Below are positions 36,207-45,777 of a stretch of 64,000 nucleotides of DNA, piece after piece (the first letter of the stretch is position 1; every line of letters begins with the position of its first letter). Source of the stretch: Salmonirosea aquatica (lineage in GTDB: Bacteria; Bacteroidota; Bacteroidia; Cytophagales; Spirosomataceae); the NCBI RefSeq assembly GCF_009296315.1, contig NZ_WHLY01000002.1, forward strand, positions 3,640,501 through 3,704,500. The letters run 5' to 3'. A program made the position numbers and the translations under genes. Under the pieces are notes generated by a model. The model did not search any database, was not told the DNA's origin, and was given only the letters and a program-made list of their open reading frames with translations.

Positions 36207-37967
36207 ATGGGAAAAAATGAAGCTAATTCGATGATCCTGGAAAGCATCGAGCCAGAATTGAAAACCGACGCGCTGAAACTGATGAACGGCTCCCACGCCG
36301 TTATCCGCTCCCTGATTGCGGAAGGTGTGAAAACCATTTTTGGCTATCCCGGCGGGGCCATCATGCCCGTGTACGATGCCATTTATGATTATCAGGAAGA
36401 AATTAATCATATTCTGGTACGCCACGAGCAGGGAGCCGGGCACGCTGCCGAAGGCTTTGCCCGCATCTCAGGCCAAGTGGGCGTGTGTCTGGTGACATCA
36501 GGGCCGGGTGCCACCAATCTAGTGACTGCCGTGGCGGATGCCATCATTGACTCTACGCCCCTGGTGTGCGTAGTAGGGCAGGTAGCCAAGCATCTGTTGG
36601 GTACCGATGCCTTTCAGGAGACGGACGTCATCGGCGTCACGATGCCCATCACCAAATGGAACTACCAGATTACCTCGGCCGACGAAGTACCGGAGATCAT
36701 GGCCAAGGCTTTCTACATCGCCAAATCGGGCCGTCCGGGACCCGTACTCATTGACATTACCAAGAATGCGCAGTCAGAAATGATGACGAAGCCATTCGTC
36801 TATAAATTCTGTGAAAAACTGTTGGGGTACCGTCCCCGCCTGGTACCCAAGCAAGAGCAGGTTGAAAAAGCAGCTACCCTCATCAACCAGGCCAAACGTC
36901 CGTTCCTGCTGTTCGGGCACGGAGTCAAACTGGCCGGTGCGGAGCAGGAACTGATCGAACTGGTAGAAAAAACGGGCATTCCCTGTGCTTCTACCTTGTT
37001 AGGACTGTCGTCGGTGCCCGTAAACCACCCCTTGTATGCGGGCTGGCTGGGAATGCACGGGAACTACAGTACCAACCGTCTTACCAACGAATGTGACGTG
37101 CTGATCGGAATCGGACTACGCTTCGACGACCGTGTGACGGGCGACGCCACGCGTTATGCCAAGCAGGCCAAAATCGTCCACATCGAGATTGATCCGGCTG
37201 AAATTGACAAAATCGTGAAAGCCGACGCGCCCGTGGTAGGTGATGCCAAGGAAGCTCTCAAAATGCTGATGCCCCTACTTACCCCGAACAGCCACCAAGA
37301 ATGGCTGAATCGTTTCAAGGCCCTCGACGCGGAGGAAAAGGACTGTATCACGACTCCTGAACTCGCAGCTACGACTGAAAAAATCAAAATGGCCGAAGTA
37401 GTGCGGATGCTTTCTGATAAGACCAAAGGAGAAGCGGTTATCGTAGCCGACGTAGGACAGCACCAAATGGTAACGGCGCGTTATTACGAGTTCAAGCGCA
37501 ACAATTCCTTTATTACTTCCGGGGGATTGGGTACCATGGGCTACGCACTGCCAGCGGCTTTCGGAGCCAAAGTGGGTGATCCCTCCCGCGAAGTGGTAGC
37601 CATTATCGGCGACGGCTGCTTCCAGATGACTCTACAGGAACTCGGTACGATTGCCCAGAGCGGTTTGCCTGTCAAAGCGATCATCCTGAACAACAACTAC
37701 CTGGGCATGGTACGGCAGTGGCAGCAGTTGTTTTTTGAGAAACGCTACTCATTCGTGGAATTGCAGAATCCTGACTTTATCACCATCGCCAAGGGGTTCG
37801 GCATTGCCGGGCATACCTGCGATCAGCGGGAGAATCTCAGCGATTCGCTAGATAAAATGTTGCAGTCTGACAAACCCTACCTGCTGGAAGTAATCGTGGA
37901 AAAAGAAGAGAACGTGTTCCCGATGGTAGCATCCGGAGCCTGTGTTTCCGAGATACGACTGAAATAA
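36207..37967 (+). CDS. ilvB: acetolactate synthase large subunit
   Basis: A 586-residue ThDP enzyme making acetolactate or acetohydroxybutyrate. Visible are the N-terminal pyrimidine-binding domain with the catalytic Glu in VRHEQGAGHAAEGFA, the central domain, and the C-terminal diphosphate site GDGCFQMTLQELGTIAQ ... NNNYLGMVRQWQ. A GTG three codons earlier is an alternative start. It is 31 bp after ilvD in the same unit and is followed by its regulatory subunit. Confidence 0.96.
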   Translation: MGKNEANSMILESIEPELKTDALKLMNGSHAVIRSLIAEGVKTIFGYPGGAIMPVYDAIYDYQEEINHILVRHEQGAGHAAEGFARISGQVGVCLVTSGPGATNLVTAVADAIIDSTPLVCVVGQVAKHLLGTDAFQETDVIGVTMPITKWNYQITSADEVPEIMAKAFYIAKSGRPGPVLIDITKNAQSEMMTKPFVYKFCEKLLGYRPRLVPKQEQVEKAATLINQAKRPFLLFGHGVKLAGAEQELIELVEKTGIPCASTLLGLSSVPVNHPLYAGWLGMHGNYSTNRLTNECDVLIGIGLRFDDRVTGDATRYAKQAKIVHIEIDPAEIDKIVKADAPVVGDAKEALKMLMPLLTPNSHQEWLNRFKALDAEEKDCITTPELAATTEKIKMAEVVRMLSDKTKGEAVIVADVGQHQMVTARYYEFKRNNSFITSGGLGTMGYALPAAFGAKVGDPSREVVAIIGDGCFQMTLQELGTIAQSGLPVKAIILNNNYLGMVRQWQQLFFEKRYSFVELQNPDFITIAKGFGIAGHTCDQRENLSDSLDKMLQSDKPYLLEVIVEKEENVFPMVASGACVSEIRLK

Positions 37968-37978
37968 TTATGAATTTT

Positions 37979-38050
37979 GAATGAGTGATTGAGTAAAAGT
38001 TTTCGGTTTCTACGAAAAAATAACTCCCTCAATCACTGGATCAATCATTC
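37979..38050. repeat. inverted degenerate repeat between ilvB and ilvN
   Basis: Left arm GAATGAGTGATTGAGT (37979-37994) and right arm 38028-38050 (CTCAATCACT ... ATCATTC) are complementary over AGTGATTGAG and GAATGA. The right arm has one extra heptamer-like unit. Similar in character to the pair before ilvA. Confidence 0.6.
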
Positions 38051-38062
38051 TATCATCGACCT

Positions 38063-38596
38063 ATGACCTCATACACCATTTGTGTTTTTACCGAGAATTC
38101 CATCGGCCTGCTGAATAAGATCACGATCATATTCACCCGCCGCCGGGTGAATATCGAAAGTCTAACCGTGTCAGAAACCGAGCGCAAGGGCGTGTCGCGC
38201 TTCACTATCGTGATTAAGGAGGACTCGCGCGAGAAAGTGGAGAAAATGGTGCGCCAAATCCGTAAAGTCGTGGAGGTACTGGCCGTATTTGGCTACCTCA
38301 ACGATGAAATCGCCTACAATGAGATCGCACTATTCAAGGTACCTACCCCCGAAGGTGCCAAACGACTGGAAATCGAAACCATCAATAAGGTTTACAAGGC
38401 CTGGGTTGTGTACTGGGGCCTGGACTATGTGGTGATTGAAAAAACCGGGACTGAGGAAGAAATCTTTGAATTTTTCAATTACATCAAACCTCATGGGATT
38501 CTCGAGTTTGTGCGTTCCGGGCGGGTGGCCGTCAGCAAATCGCCCAGGAGCCTGGTAGAGTACCTGCCCGAAGCCCAATGGGATTACTATTTGTAA
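38063..38596 (+). CDS. ilvN: acetolactate synthase small (regulatory) subunit
   Basis: A 177-residue regulatory subunit. The N-terminal ACT domain (YTICVFTENSIGLLNKITIIFTRRRVNIESLTVS) is the valine-binding feedback site in studied relatives, followed by the second ACT-like domain with EIETINKVYKAWVVYWG and LEFVRSGRVAVSKSPRS. It pairs with IlvB upstream and is separated from it only by the inverted repeat. Confidence 0.95.
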   Translation: MTSYTICVFTENSIGLLNKITIIFTRRRVNIESLTVSETERKGVSRFTIVIKEDSREKVEKMVRQIRKVVEVLAVFGYLNDEIAYNEIALFKVPTPEGAKRLEIETINKVYKAWVVYWGLDYVVIEKTGTEEEIFEFFNYIKPHGILEFVRSGRVAVSKSPRSLVEYLPEAQWDYYL

Positions 38597-38813
38597 AACC
38601 ATTTTCCTGGTTTGGCGATAGGGTACATTTATGGGTTAAATATTTTGACATTATTATTGTTAACCTAAAAATATTATCAAACTCTTGATTAGTAGCAGAT
38701 TGTATTTAATTGTATTGATCTGTTAATCCATTCGTGAATCCTTGTCGGAATGCTTTCTAGTAAGTTTTCAGTTGATTTGCGAAAAAGTATTCAGTAGACA
38801 AAAACTCATATTG

Positions 38814-39530
38814 GTGAAAAATACTCAATATATCGGGAATGAGTTAGGGCTATTTGCGTTGGCCGACAATTGGAAGGATTATTGGGCCAGTCAGGTGGTT
38901 CCGTATTTGGGTAGCAAAGTACTGGAAGTAGGGGCTGGGTTGGGAGGCACTACCCATTTGCTTATTTCAAAAATGGACAAACTCGATCAATGGATTTGCC
39001 TGGAACCCGATGAACGCCTGGCCAGTCAGATAAAGCCCTCCCTTGCAAGTGCCACTCGCAATGCGGACAAGGTCATAGTCGAGACAAGGTACCTTGCCGA
39101 GTATGATCCCCAGGCACGGTTTGATTCACTTATTTACATCGATGTGATCGAGCACATCGAAGACGATCGGAAAGAATTGGAGCTGGCTATGAAGTACCTG
39201 AAACCTGGCGGGCATCTGGTCGTGTTGGTTCCGGCGCATAATTTTCTGATGAGCCCCTTTGACAAAGCCATCGGGCATTACAGGCGCTACAATAAGAAAA
39301 TGCTGCTAGATATTGTGCCTGAAAATGCAAAAATCGTGATGCATAAGTACCTGGATTCCTTTGGGTTGAGTCTTTCGCTGGCGAATAAACTTTTCCTGAA
39401 GCAGACATATCCCACAGAGAAACAGATACTGTTTTGGAACAATTTCATTGTGCCCGTGTCGAAAAAGCTCGACCCACTATTGTATTATAATCTTGGAAAG
39501 TCGGTCTTGCTGATTTGTGAAAGGAAGTAA
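38814..39530 (+). CDS. class I SAM-dependent methyltransferase
   Basis: A 238-residue protein from the GTG at 38814, giving MKNTQYIGNELGLFALADNW, the usual beginning of this family. An upstream TTG would add 24 unrelated residues. Motif I is VLEVGAGLGGTTHLL, then CLEPDERLASQI, LIYIDVIEHIEDD (motif II area) and LKPGGHLVVLVPAHNFLMS. Relatives methylate diverse small molecules or glycans. It sits between ilvN and ilvC with a 217-bp AT-rich gap before it, so it looks like an insertion into the ilv cluster. No link to the pathway is evident. Confidence 0.88.
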   Translation: MKNTQYIGNELGLFALADNWKDYWASQVVPYLGSKVLEVGAGLGGTTHLLISKMDKLDQWICLEPDERLASQIKPSLASATRNADKVIVETRYLAEYDPQARFDSLIYIDVIEHIEDDRKELELAMKYLKPGGHLVVLVPAHNFLMSPFDKAIGHYRRYNKKMLLDIVPENAKIVMHKYLDSFGLSLSLANKLFLKQTYPTEKQILFWNNFIVPVSKKLDPLLYYNLGKSVLLICERK

Positions 39531-39593
39531 GGCAGCCTTCTGGATACTTAATAATTTTATTTCTCAGATCATAACTAAAAAAACGTTTACCCA

Positions 39594-40640
39594 ATGGCAA
39601 AGTTAAATTTTGGCGGAGTTGAAGAAGAAGTAGTGACCCGCGAGGAGTTTCCCCTTGAAAAAGCCCGTGAAGTATTGAATGATGAAACCATCGCGGTAAT
39701 TGGCTATGGTGTACAAGGCCCTGGCCAAAGCTTGAACATGCGCGACAATGGCTTCAACGTGATCGTTGGCCAGCGTAAGGGAGGCAAGTCGTGGGACAAG
39801 GCCGTAGCCGACGGCTGGGTACCGGGCGAGACGCTTTTTGAAATCGAGGAAGCCCTCGAAAAAGGAACAATTATCTGCTACCTGCTTTCTGACGCTGCCC
39901 AAATCGAACTTTGGCCTACGGTAAAAAAAGCACTGACCCCCGGCAAATCACTGTACTTCTCGCACGGATTCGGAATCACCTATAAGGACAAAACAGGGAT
40001 CGTACCTCCTGCCGATGTGGATGTATTCCTGGTTGCACCCAAAGGGTCGGGTACCTCGTTGCGCCGCATGTTTGTGGAAGGCAAAGGGCTCAATTCTTCG
40101 TTTGCCGTATTCCAGGATGCTACGGGCAATGCCCGCACCAAATGCATCGCCATGGGTATTGGGGTAGGTTCTGGGTACCTGTTCGAAACGGACTTTTACC
40201 GCGAGGTAACCTCCGACCTTACCGGTGAACGGGGTACCTTGATGGGCGCCATTCAGGGAATATTTGCTGCCCAGTATGAAGTGCTCCGGGCTAATGGCCA
40301 CTCGCCTTCCGAAGCTTTTAACGAAACAGTGGAAGAACTAACCCAATCACTGATGCCGCTCGTGGCCGAAAATGGTATGGACTGGATGTATGCCAACTGC
40401 TCGACCACTGCCCAGCGCGGTGCACTCGACTGGTGGAAGCCTTTCCGTGATGCCACCAAGCCAGTATTTGAGCAATTGTACAACTCAGTGAAATCCGGCG
40501 AACAAGCCGAAATTTCGATCTCCCGCAACTCCCAGTCGGACTACCGCGTGAAGCTGGAAGAGGAGTTGGCCGAGCTGCGCGAATCAGAAATGTGGCAGGC
40601 GGGCAGCACCGTGCGCGGATTGCGTCCTGAGCGGGGATAA
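39594..40640 (+). CDS. ilvC: ketol-acid reductoisomerase
   Basis: A 348-residue class I enzyme that isomerises and reduces acetolactate with NAD(P)H and Mg2+. The N-terminal Rossmann motif is AVIGYGVQGPGQSLNMRDNG, followed by QRKGGKSWDKA, FSHGFGITY and VAPKGSGTSLRRMFVEGKG. The C-terminal metal-binding helices include DLTGERGTLMGAIQG and EELTQSLMPLVAENGMDWMYANCSTTAQRGALDW. The family length is normal. It is 63 bp after the methyltransferase gene and is followed by the hairpin at 40664-40717. Confidence 0.96.
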   Translation: MAKLNFGGVEEEVVTREEFPLEKAREVLNDETIAVIGYGVQGPGQSLNMRDNGFNVIVGQRKGGKSWDKAVADGWVPGETLFEIEEALEKGTIICYLLSDAAQIELWPTVKKALTPGKSLYFSHGFGITYKDKTGIVPPADVDVFLVAPKGSGTSLRRMFVEGKGLNSSFAVFQDATGNARTKCIAMGIGVGSGYLFETDFYREVTSDLTGERGTLMGAIQGIFAAQYEVLRANGHSPSEAFNETVEELTQSLMPLVAENGMDWMYANCSTTAQRGALDWWKPFRDATKPVFEQLYNSVKSGEQAEISISRNSQSDYRVKLEEELAELRESEMWQAGSTVRGLRPERG

Positions 40641-40663
40641 GCAATTTTGAATGGTAGAATGAT

Positions 40664-40717
40664 AGAATGAGTGAATGATCGGATAACTTTGCGTTTGTCC
40701 AATCATTCACTCATTCT
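40664..40717. repeat. hairpin-forming inverted repeat with promoter element in the loop
   Basis: 20-bp arms (40664-40683 and 40698-40717) complementary at 19 of 20 positions, made of degenerate GAATGAT/GAATGAG units. The 14-nt loop starts with TAACTTTG, a full TAnnTTTG element. It lies between ilvC and ilvA. Confidence 0.8.
40684..40691 (+). promoter_or_regulatory. TAnnTTTG element before ilvA
   Basis: TAACTTTG in the loop of the 40664-40717 hairpin, 34 bp upstream of the ilvA ATG. It may be an internal promoter for ilvA. Confidence 0.5.
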
Positions 40718-40724
40718 TCTTTTG

Positions 40725-41996
40725 ATGGAAGCCAATCCCAGCGACAACCTCCCAAACGTACCTACTCTCGACGCGATTTTCTTGGCTGCCGAGCGGCTGC
40801 GGAATGTCGCTGCGCATACGCCCCTGATGCAGAACCTACACCTTTCTGAGCATTATGGGGCCAATATCTACCTCAAACGGGAAGATTTGCAGATTGTGCG
40901 TTCGTATAAAATCCGTGGGGCTTATAATAAAATGGCGAATCTTTCGCCCGAAGTATTGAGTAAGGGCGTCGTGTGCGCCAGCGCTGGAAACCACGCGCAG
41001 GGCGTAGCCTACGCCTGCCGAAAAATGGGCGTGCAGGGCGTCATATTCATGCCAACCACCACACCCGCCCAGAAAATCAAGCAGGTAGGTATGTTCGGGA
41101 AAGAATGGGTGACCATCCAGCTCGTGGGCGATACTTATGACGATGCCTACCACGCAGCCATGCAGTATCAAGCCACGCACGAAGCTACTTTCGTGCATCC
41201 GTTCGACGATGTGCAGGTTATGGAAGGGCAGGGTACCGTTGGGCTGGAGATATTCAAGGACGCCGATTTCAAGATCGACTACCTGCTGATGGCCATTGGT
41301 GGCGGCGGCCTGGCTTCGGGCGTTTCTACGGTTTTCAAACAGCTTTCTCCCAAAACCAAACTCATTGGCGTGGAGCCGCTCGGCTCACCTACCATGCAGC
41401 GTGCCATTGAAGAAAACCACGTGCTCACGCTGGATAAGATCGATAAATTTGTAGACGGGGCCGCCGTGCGCCGTGCCGGAGACATTACCTTCGAAATTTG
41501 CCGGCAAAACCTGGATCGGATTATCCTGGTACCCGAAGGCAAGGTCTGCTCAACCATCCTGCAACTCTACAACGAAGAGGCCATCGTGGCCGAACCCGCC
41601 GGGGCGTTGACTGTTGCCGCGCTGGATTTTATCAAGGATGAAATCAAAGGTAAAAATGTAGTAGCCCTGATCGGCGGCGGCAACAACGACATTACGCGCA
41701 CCGAGGAAATCAAGGAACGTTCGCTGCTGTACGAAGGGCTGAAACACTACTTCATCATTCGCTTCCCGCAACGCGCGGGTGCTTTCCGCGATTTCGTGGA
41801 TGTGCTGGGTTCCGACGTAGACATTACCCGCTTCGAGTACACCAAGAAAACCAACCGCGAGCAGGGTCCGGCTCTGATTGGCCTCGAGCTGAAAAGTCGG
41901 GAGGATTTTGCTCCGCTGCTTCGGCGCATGGACGAAGGCCGCATCGCCTATGAGTACCTCAACGACCAGCCGGATTTGTTTCAATATTTGGTTTAA
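40725..41996 (+). CDS. ilvA: threonine deaminase (threonine ammonia-lyase)
   Basis: A 423-residue PLP enzyme converting threonine to 2-oxobutyrate for isoleucine. The PLP lysine is in IVRSYKIRGAYNKM, the substrate loop is CASAGNHAQGVAYA, the phosphate loop is AIGGGGLASG. A single C-terminal ACT-like domain (about 330-420; KHYFIIRFPQRAGAFRDFVDVL) is the expected feedback site. The ATG at 40725 is used; an earlier GTG at 40671 lies inside the repeat. Confidence 0.95.
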   Translation: MEANPSDNLPNVPTLDAIFLAAERLRNVAAHTPLMQNLHLSEHYGANIYLKREDLQIVRSYKIRGAYNKMANLSPEVLSKGVVCASAGNHAQGVAYACRKMGVQGVIFMPTTTPAQKIKQVGMFGKEWVTIQLVGDTYDDAYHAAMQYQATHEATFVHPFDDVQVMEGQGTVGLEIFKDADFKIDYLLMAIGGGGLASGVSTVFKQLSPKTKLIGVEPLGSPTMQRAIEENHVLTLDKIDKFVDGAAVRRAGDITFEICRQNLDRIILVPEGKVCSTILQLYNEEAIVAEPAGALTVAALDFIKDEIKGKNVVALIGGGNNDITRTEEIKERSLLYEGLKHYFIIRFPQRAGAFRDFVDVLGSDVDITRFEYTKKTNREQGPALIGLELKSREDFAPLLRRMDEGRIAYEYLNDQPDLFQYLV

Positions 41997-42006
41997 ATCA
42001 ATAGAG

Positions 42007-42054
42007 AATTGAAAATGGTTTCTAATCTTAATTCTCCACTTTCCACTTTCAATT
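42007..42054. repeat. short inverted repeat after ilvA
   Basis: AATTGAAAATGG (42007-42018) and CCACTTTCAATT (42043-42054) are complementary at 11 of 12 positions. The right arm abuts the start of the AraC gene. Confidence 0.5.
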
Positions 42055-42057
42055 AAC

Positions 42058-42912
42058 TTGTTAAGGGTACCCTCCGACATAAGCAGCCAGGAATTCGAGT
42101 CCCTGAAAATTCAGGACATGACGTTTGTGGCCTATCGCAACGAAGTGTACCCTTCGCGGTATGAGGTGTTTTTTGAAGAACATGCCGTAATTGTGGTACT
42201 GGAAGGCGAGAAAAAATTCAGCAGTCCGACGCAGGAAGTGCATGTACAGAAAGGCGATATCCTGTTTATTCAGCGGGGTTTTTACCTGATGTCGGAATCT
42301 ATCCATGCAGCGTACAAGAGTTTGGTTTTTTTCTTTGATGAAAAATTGCTGAAAGAATTTGTAGGCCTGCACGGCGAGTTGTTTGAAGGTAGGTCTGAGG
42401 GGGAAGGTACCTCGCTGCAATCTCCGATTCTGCATTTACATTCTTCCGAGAATTTCTCACAGTTCGTCGGATCGGTGCTACCGTACTTTCGTTCCCAATC
42501 CAGTCTGAAAACGCATTTTCTCCGGCTCAAATTTCAGGAACTTCTGCTGCATCTGTTGGAAATCGATACCTCCGGCAATTTGCAGGCAATCCTGCTCAGC
42601 ATCCACAAAGGGCAAAAAGCCGATCTGCGCTTTCTGATGAATAGCTACTCCCTCAAACCCCTAACCCTCAACGAACTAGCCCGGCTTTCGGGCCGTAGCT
42701 TGTCGGCCTTTAAGCGCGATTTTCAGGAAGAGTTCCACACGTCTCCCGCGCTGTGGATCAAACAAAAAAGACTGGAACACGCTGATCTTCTGCTTCGTAC
42801 TACGAAAATGAATGTATCCGAAATTAGTAGCGAGATTGGCTACGAAAGCGTATCGCACTTTATTAAAAGCTACAAGGACAAATACGGTTTTACGCCCAAG
42901 GGCACCTCATGA
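42058..42912 (+). CDS. AraC-family transcriptional regulator
   Basis: A 284-residue regulator with an N-terminal cupin-like ligand domain (FEEHAVIVVLEGEKKFSS ... VQKGDILFIQRGFYLMSES) and a C-terminal double HTH (about 185-282; LTLNELARLSGRSLSAFKR ... VSEISSEIGYESVSHFIKSYKDKYGFTPKG). The TTG start at 42058 is kept because the residues after it (RVPSDISSQEFESLKIQD) look like the family N-terminus. It lies inside the ilv/leu cluster on the same strand. Whether it controls these genes cannot be told. Confidence 0.88.
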   Translation: MLRVPSDISSQEFESLKIQDMTFVAYRNEVYPSRYEVFFEEHAVIVVLEGEKKFSSPTQEVHVQKGDILFIQRGFYLMSESIHAAYKSLVFFFDEKLLKEFVGLHGELFEGRSEGEGTSLQSPILHLHSSENFSQFVGSVLPYFRSQSSLKTHFLRLKFQELLLHLLEIDTSGNLQAILLSIHKGQKADLRFLMNSYSLKPLTLNELARLSGRSLSAFKRDFQEEFHTSPALWIKQKRLEHADLLLRTTKMNVSEISSEIGYESVSHFIKSYKDKYGFTPKGTS

Positions 42913-42999
42913 ACTAAAATCACTATTCTTTGGGCGTTTTACGTTATAGGGGTTCGGCAGGAAAGTCAGACATTTGTGAAGTCATTAATACGGAAAATA

Positions 43000-43326
43000 A
43001 TGAGCGTTCAGCATCAGCCCGTTGACAACAAAAAACAGCTATTCGATTTGCTCATTCAGCATCAGTCGAATATCAAGGCATTTGGTGCGGCTCGCATCGG
43101 CCTGTTCGGATCCTTCGTGAGAGACGAACAGAATGACAGTAGCGACGTGGACCTCCTGGTTGAATTTCAGGCGGGTAAAAAGACATTCAAAAACATGGTT
43201 CATTTGAATTACTATCTGCAAGCCCTGATACACCGCAAAATACAGTTGGTTACCTGGATGGGACTGGCCGATTTTGTCAAAAAAGAAGTAGTCAAAGAAA
43301 TCGAGTATGTCGCCATCGCTGATTGA
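43000..43326 (+). CDS. mntA: MntA-type minimal nucleotidyltransferase (antitoxin)
   Basis: A 108-residue MNT protein from the ATG at 43000. The nucleotidyltransferase signature is GLFGSFVRDEQNDSSDVDLLVEF (GS, then DxD). In studied HepT-MntA pairs this enzyme adds AMP to a Tyr of the HEPN toxin and silences it. The end overlaps the hepT start by 20 bp, as usual for such pairs. An upstream GTG at 42976 is less likely. Confidence 0.88.
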   Translation: MSVQHQPVDNKKQLFDLLIQHQSNIKAFGAARIGLFGSFVRDEQNDSSDVDLLVEFQAGKKTFKNMVHLNYYLQALIHRKIQLVTWMGLADFVKKEVVKEIEYVAIAD

Positions 43327-43669
43327 GTTCCTTGAGCACATTCGTGACGAAATGAATTTTCTGGTCAAGCATTCTGAAAACTTGACTTATGAAGCATTGG
43401 TCGAAAATGAAGTACTGAATCGCGCGTTTGTCCGAAGTTTGGAAATTATCGGTGAGGCCTCCAAGAAAATTCCCGATGAAGTCCGAATCGATAATTCCGA
43501 AATAGATTGGAAAGGGCTAGCTGGATTGAGAGATGTGCTGATACATCAATACTGGGGTGTCGATTTTGAGATACTATGGAATATTCTGGAAGATGAGATT
43601 CCCTTTGCGAAAATTTGGATTGATAGCATTATAGAAAAAGAAAAAAGTAAACTGAAAAACAATGAGTAA
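43307..43669 (+). CDS. hepT: HepT-type HEPN toxin
   Basis: A 120-residue all-helical HEPN protein with the catalytic RNase motif R-x4-H-x-Y in [13 protein letters not shown], preceded by [14 protein letters not shown]. The Tyr is the residue AMPylated by MntA in studied systems. It overlaps mntA at the front and leuC at the back: its last codons ATGAGTAA contain the leuC ATG. So a toxin gene is coupled in translation to a biosynthetic gene, which is unusual. Confidence 0.88.
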   Translation: MSPSLIEFLEHIRDEMNFLVKHSENLTYEALVENEVLNRAFVRSLEIIGEASKKIPDEVRIDNSEIDWKGLAGLRDVLIHQYWGVDFEILWNILEDEIPFAKIWIDSIIEKEKSKLKNNE

Positions 43670-45056
43670 GCAAACCCTTTTCGACAAAGTGTGGGATGCC
43701 CACGTCGTTCGCAAGATCGAAGACGGCCCTGATGTGTTCTTCATCGACCGTCACTTCATTCACGAAGTAACCAGTCCCGTGGCGTTTAACGGACTGGAAA
43801 GCCGGGGTGCCGATGTACTGTTTCCAGAACGTACCTTCGCCACTGCCGACCACAATACACCTACCATCAACCAGCACTTGCCCGTAGCGGATCCGCTGTC
43901 GGCCAACCAGTTGCACGCCCTGGAAACCAATACGGCCAAATACGGCATCTCGCACTGGGGCCTGGGCCATGCCAAAAACGGAATCGTCCATGTAATCGGG
44001 CCCGAGAATGGTATCACGCAGCCAGGTATGACCATCGTGTGCGGCGACTCGCATACCTCTACGCACGGAGCGTTCGGAGCCATTGCCTTTGGCATAGGTA
44101 CCTCGGAAGTGGAAATGGTGCTGGCCTCGCAGTGCATCATGCAGCCCAAGCCCAAGAAAATGCGGATCACGATCAATGGTAAGCTCGGCAAAGGGGTGCT
44201 GCCCAAGGATGTAGTGTTGTATATTATTTCCCAAATTTCGGCCAGTGGTGCCACGGGATACTTTGTAGAGTATGCCGGCGAAGTATTCGAAGACATGAGC
44301 ATGGAAGGCCGCATGACGGTCTGTAACATGAGCATAGAGATGGGCGCGCGGGGCGGAATGATTGCTCCTGACGAAAAAACCTTTGCCTACCTCAAAGGCC
44401 GCGACCAATCGCCTAAGGGTGAGGCCTGGGATAAAGCGGTGGAGTACTGGAAGACTCTCAAAACCGACGAAGACGCCGAATTTGACCTGGAATACACTTA
44501 TGATGCCGCCGATATTGAACCGCAAATCACCTATGGTACCAATCCGGGCATGGGAACGGGCATCAGCCAGTCTATCCCCTCGGCGGCAGAAGTGGAAGGC
44601 GGAGCTTCTTACGCCAAATCGCTGAGCTACATGGGTTTCGCCGAAGAAGAAAGCATGCTAGGCAAACCGATTGATTTTGTGTTCCTGGGAAGCTGCACCA
44701 ATGGACGCATCGAAGACTTCCGGGCCTTTGCTTCCATCGTGAAAGGACGTAAGAAAGCGGATAACGTCACGGCGTGGTTGGTACCTGGCTCGCACGTGGT
44801 GGAGTCGCAAATTAAAGATGAAGGCATCCTGGACGTGCTGACCGAAGCAGGCTTTGAGCTGCGCCAACCCGGTTGCTCGGCTTGCTTGGCTATGAACGAC
44901 GATAAGGTACCTGCCGGTAAGTATGCCGTAAGTACCTCCAACCGTAACTTTGAAGGCCGTCAGGGACCCGGCGCGCGTACCTTGTTGGCGAGCCCATTCG
45001 TGGCAGCAGCAGCAGCGGTGACGGGTGTCGTCTCGGATCCCCGTCAGTTTCTTTAA
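43662..45056 (+). CDS. leuC: 3-isopropylmalate dehydratase large subunit
   Basis: A 464-residue aconitase-family subunit that, with LeuD, isomerises 2- to 3-isopropylmalate, and often citramalate as well. The [4Fe-4S] ligands are in [10 protein letters not shown] and [11 protein letters not shown]. Other conserved parts are [33 protein letters not shown] and [11 protein letters not shown]. The start overlaps hepT by 8 bp. Confidence 0.96.
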   Translation: MSKQTLFDKVWDAHVVRKIEDGPDVFFIDRHFIHEVTSPVAFNGLESRGADVLFPERTFATADHNTPTINQHLPVADPLSANQLHALETNTAKYGISHWGLGHAKNGIVHVIGPENGITQPGMTIVCGDSHTSTHGAFGAIAFGIGTSEVEMVLASQCIMQPKPKKMRITINGKLGKGVLPKDVVLYIISQISASGATGYFVEYAGEVFEDMSMEGRMTVCNMSIEMGARGGMIAPDEKTFAYLKGRDQSPKGEAWDKAVEYWKTLKTDEDAEFDLEYTYDAADIEPQITYGTNPGMGTGISQSIPSAAEVEGGASYAKSLSYMGFAEEESMLGKPIDFVFLGSCTNGRIEDFRAFASIVKGRKKADNVTAWLVPGSHVVESQIKDEGILDVLTEAGFELRQPGCSACLAMNDDKVPAGKYAVSTSNRNFEGRQGPGARTLLASPFVAAAAAVTGVVSDPRQFL

Positions 45057-45087
45057 GAACTTAATTTAGCGGTTAAAAAACAAAACC

Positions 45088-45684
45088 ATGGCTTACGATA
45101 AATTCACTATCCTCCAATCCTCCGCTGTTCCAATGCCTTTGGAAAATGTGGACACCGACCAGATCATCCCTGCGCGCTTCCTGAAAGCCACGGAGCGTAA
45201 AGGCTTTGGCGATAACTTGTTTCGCGACTGGCGCTATAATAATGACGACAGTCCAAAAGCCGATTTTGTCCTCAACAACCCTACCTACTCAGGAAAAATT
45301 CTGGTAGCGGGTCGTAACTTCGGCAGCGGATCCAGCCGTGAGCACGCTGCCTGGGCCATCTACGACTATGGCTTCCGCTGCGTGGTGTCGAGCTTTTTTG
45401 CTGACATTTTCAAGAACAATTCCATCAATGTCGGCCTATTGCCCGTGCAGGTGACGCCGGAGTTTCTGGACAAGATTTTCCAGACGATCGAACAAGACCC
45501 TAAAACCGAACTGGAAGTCAACCTGGCGGACCAGACCATCACAATCCTCGCTACGGGCGAACAGGAATCTTTCGCTATTAACGGCTATAAAAAGCACAAC
45601 CTCATGAATGGCTTCGATGACATTGATTATCTGCGGGCCATGAAAGAGGAGATTGGTGCGTATGCTGAGAAAAGTATGTACTGA
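45088..45684 (+). CDS. leuD: 3-isopropylmalate dehydratase small subunit
   Basis: A 198-residue swivel-domain subunit with NVDTDQIIPARFLKATERKG and GRNFGSGSSREHAAWAIYDYG, both diagnostic. It follows leuC by 31 bp and forms the heterodimer with it. The GGCC-rich gap after it (45685-45777) has only short inverted pieces (ATGGCC, CGGCCTTTT) like those in the spacers of the permease array. Confidence 0.96.
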   Translation: MAYDKFTILQSSAVPMPLENVDTDQIIPARFLKATERKGFGDNLFRDWRYNNDDSPKADFVLNNPTYSGKILVAGRNFGSGSSREHAAWAIYDYGFRCVVSSFFADIFKNNSINVGLLPVQVTPEFLDKIFQTIEQDPKTELEVNLADQTITILATGEQESFAINGYKKHNLMNGFDDIDYLRAMKEEIGAYAEKSMY

Positions 45685-45777
45685 ATGGCCATCGGCTTTC
45701 GGCCGTTAGCTACCGGCCTTTTGTGGGTCTGGAAATGAAAAGCTGACTGCTGATTGCTGACCGCCGAGAGCCTCACT

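Noticed and set aside
43629-44525. A 298-codon minus-strand frame over leuC
   Set aside because: Opposite a conserved gene; no family features.
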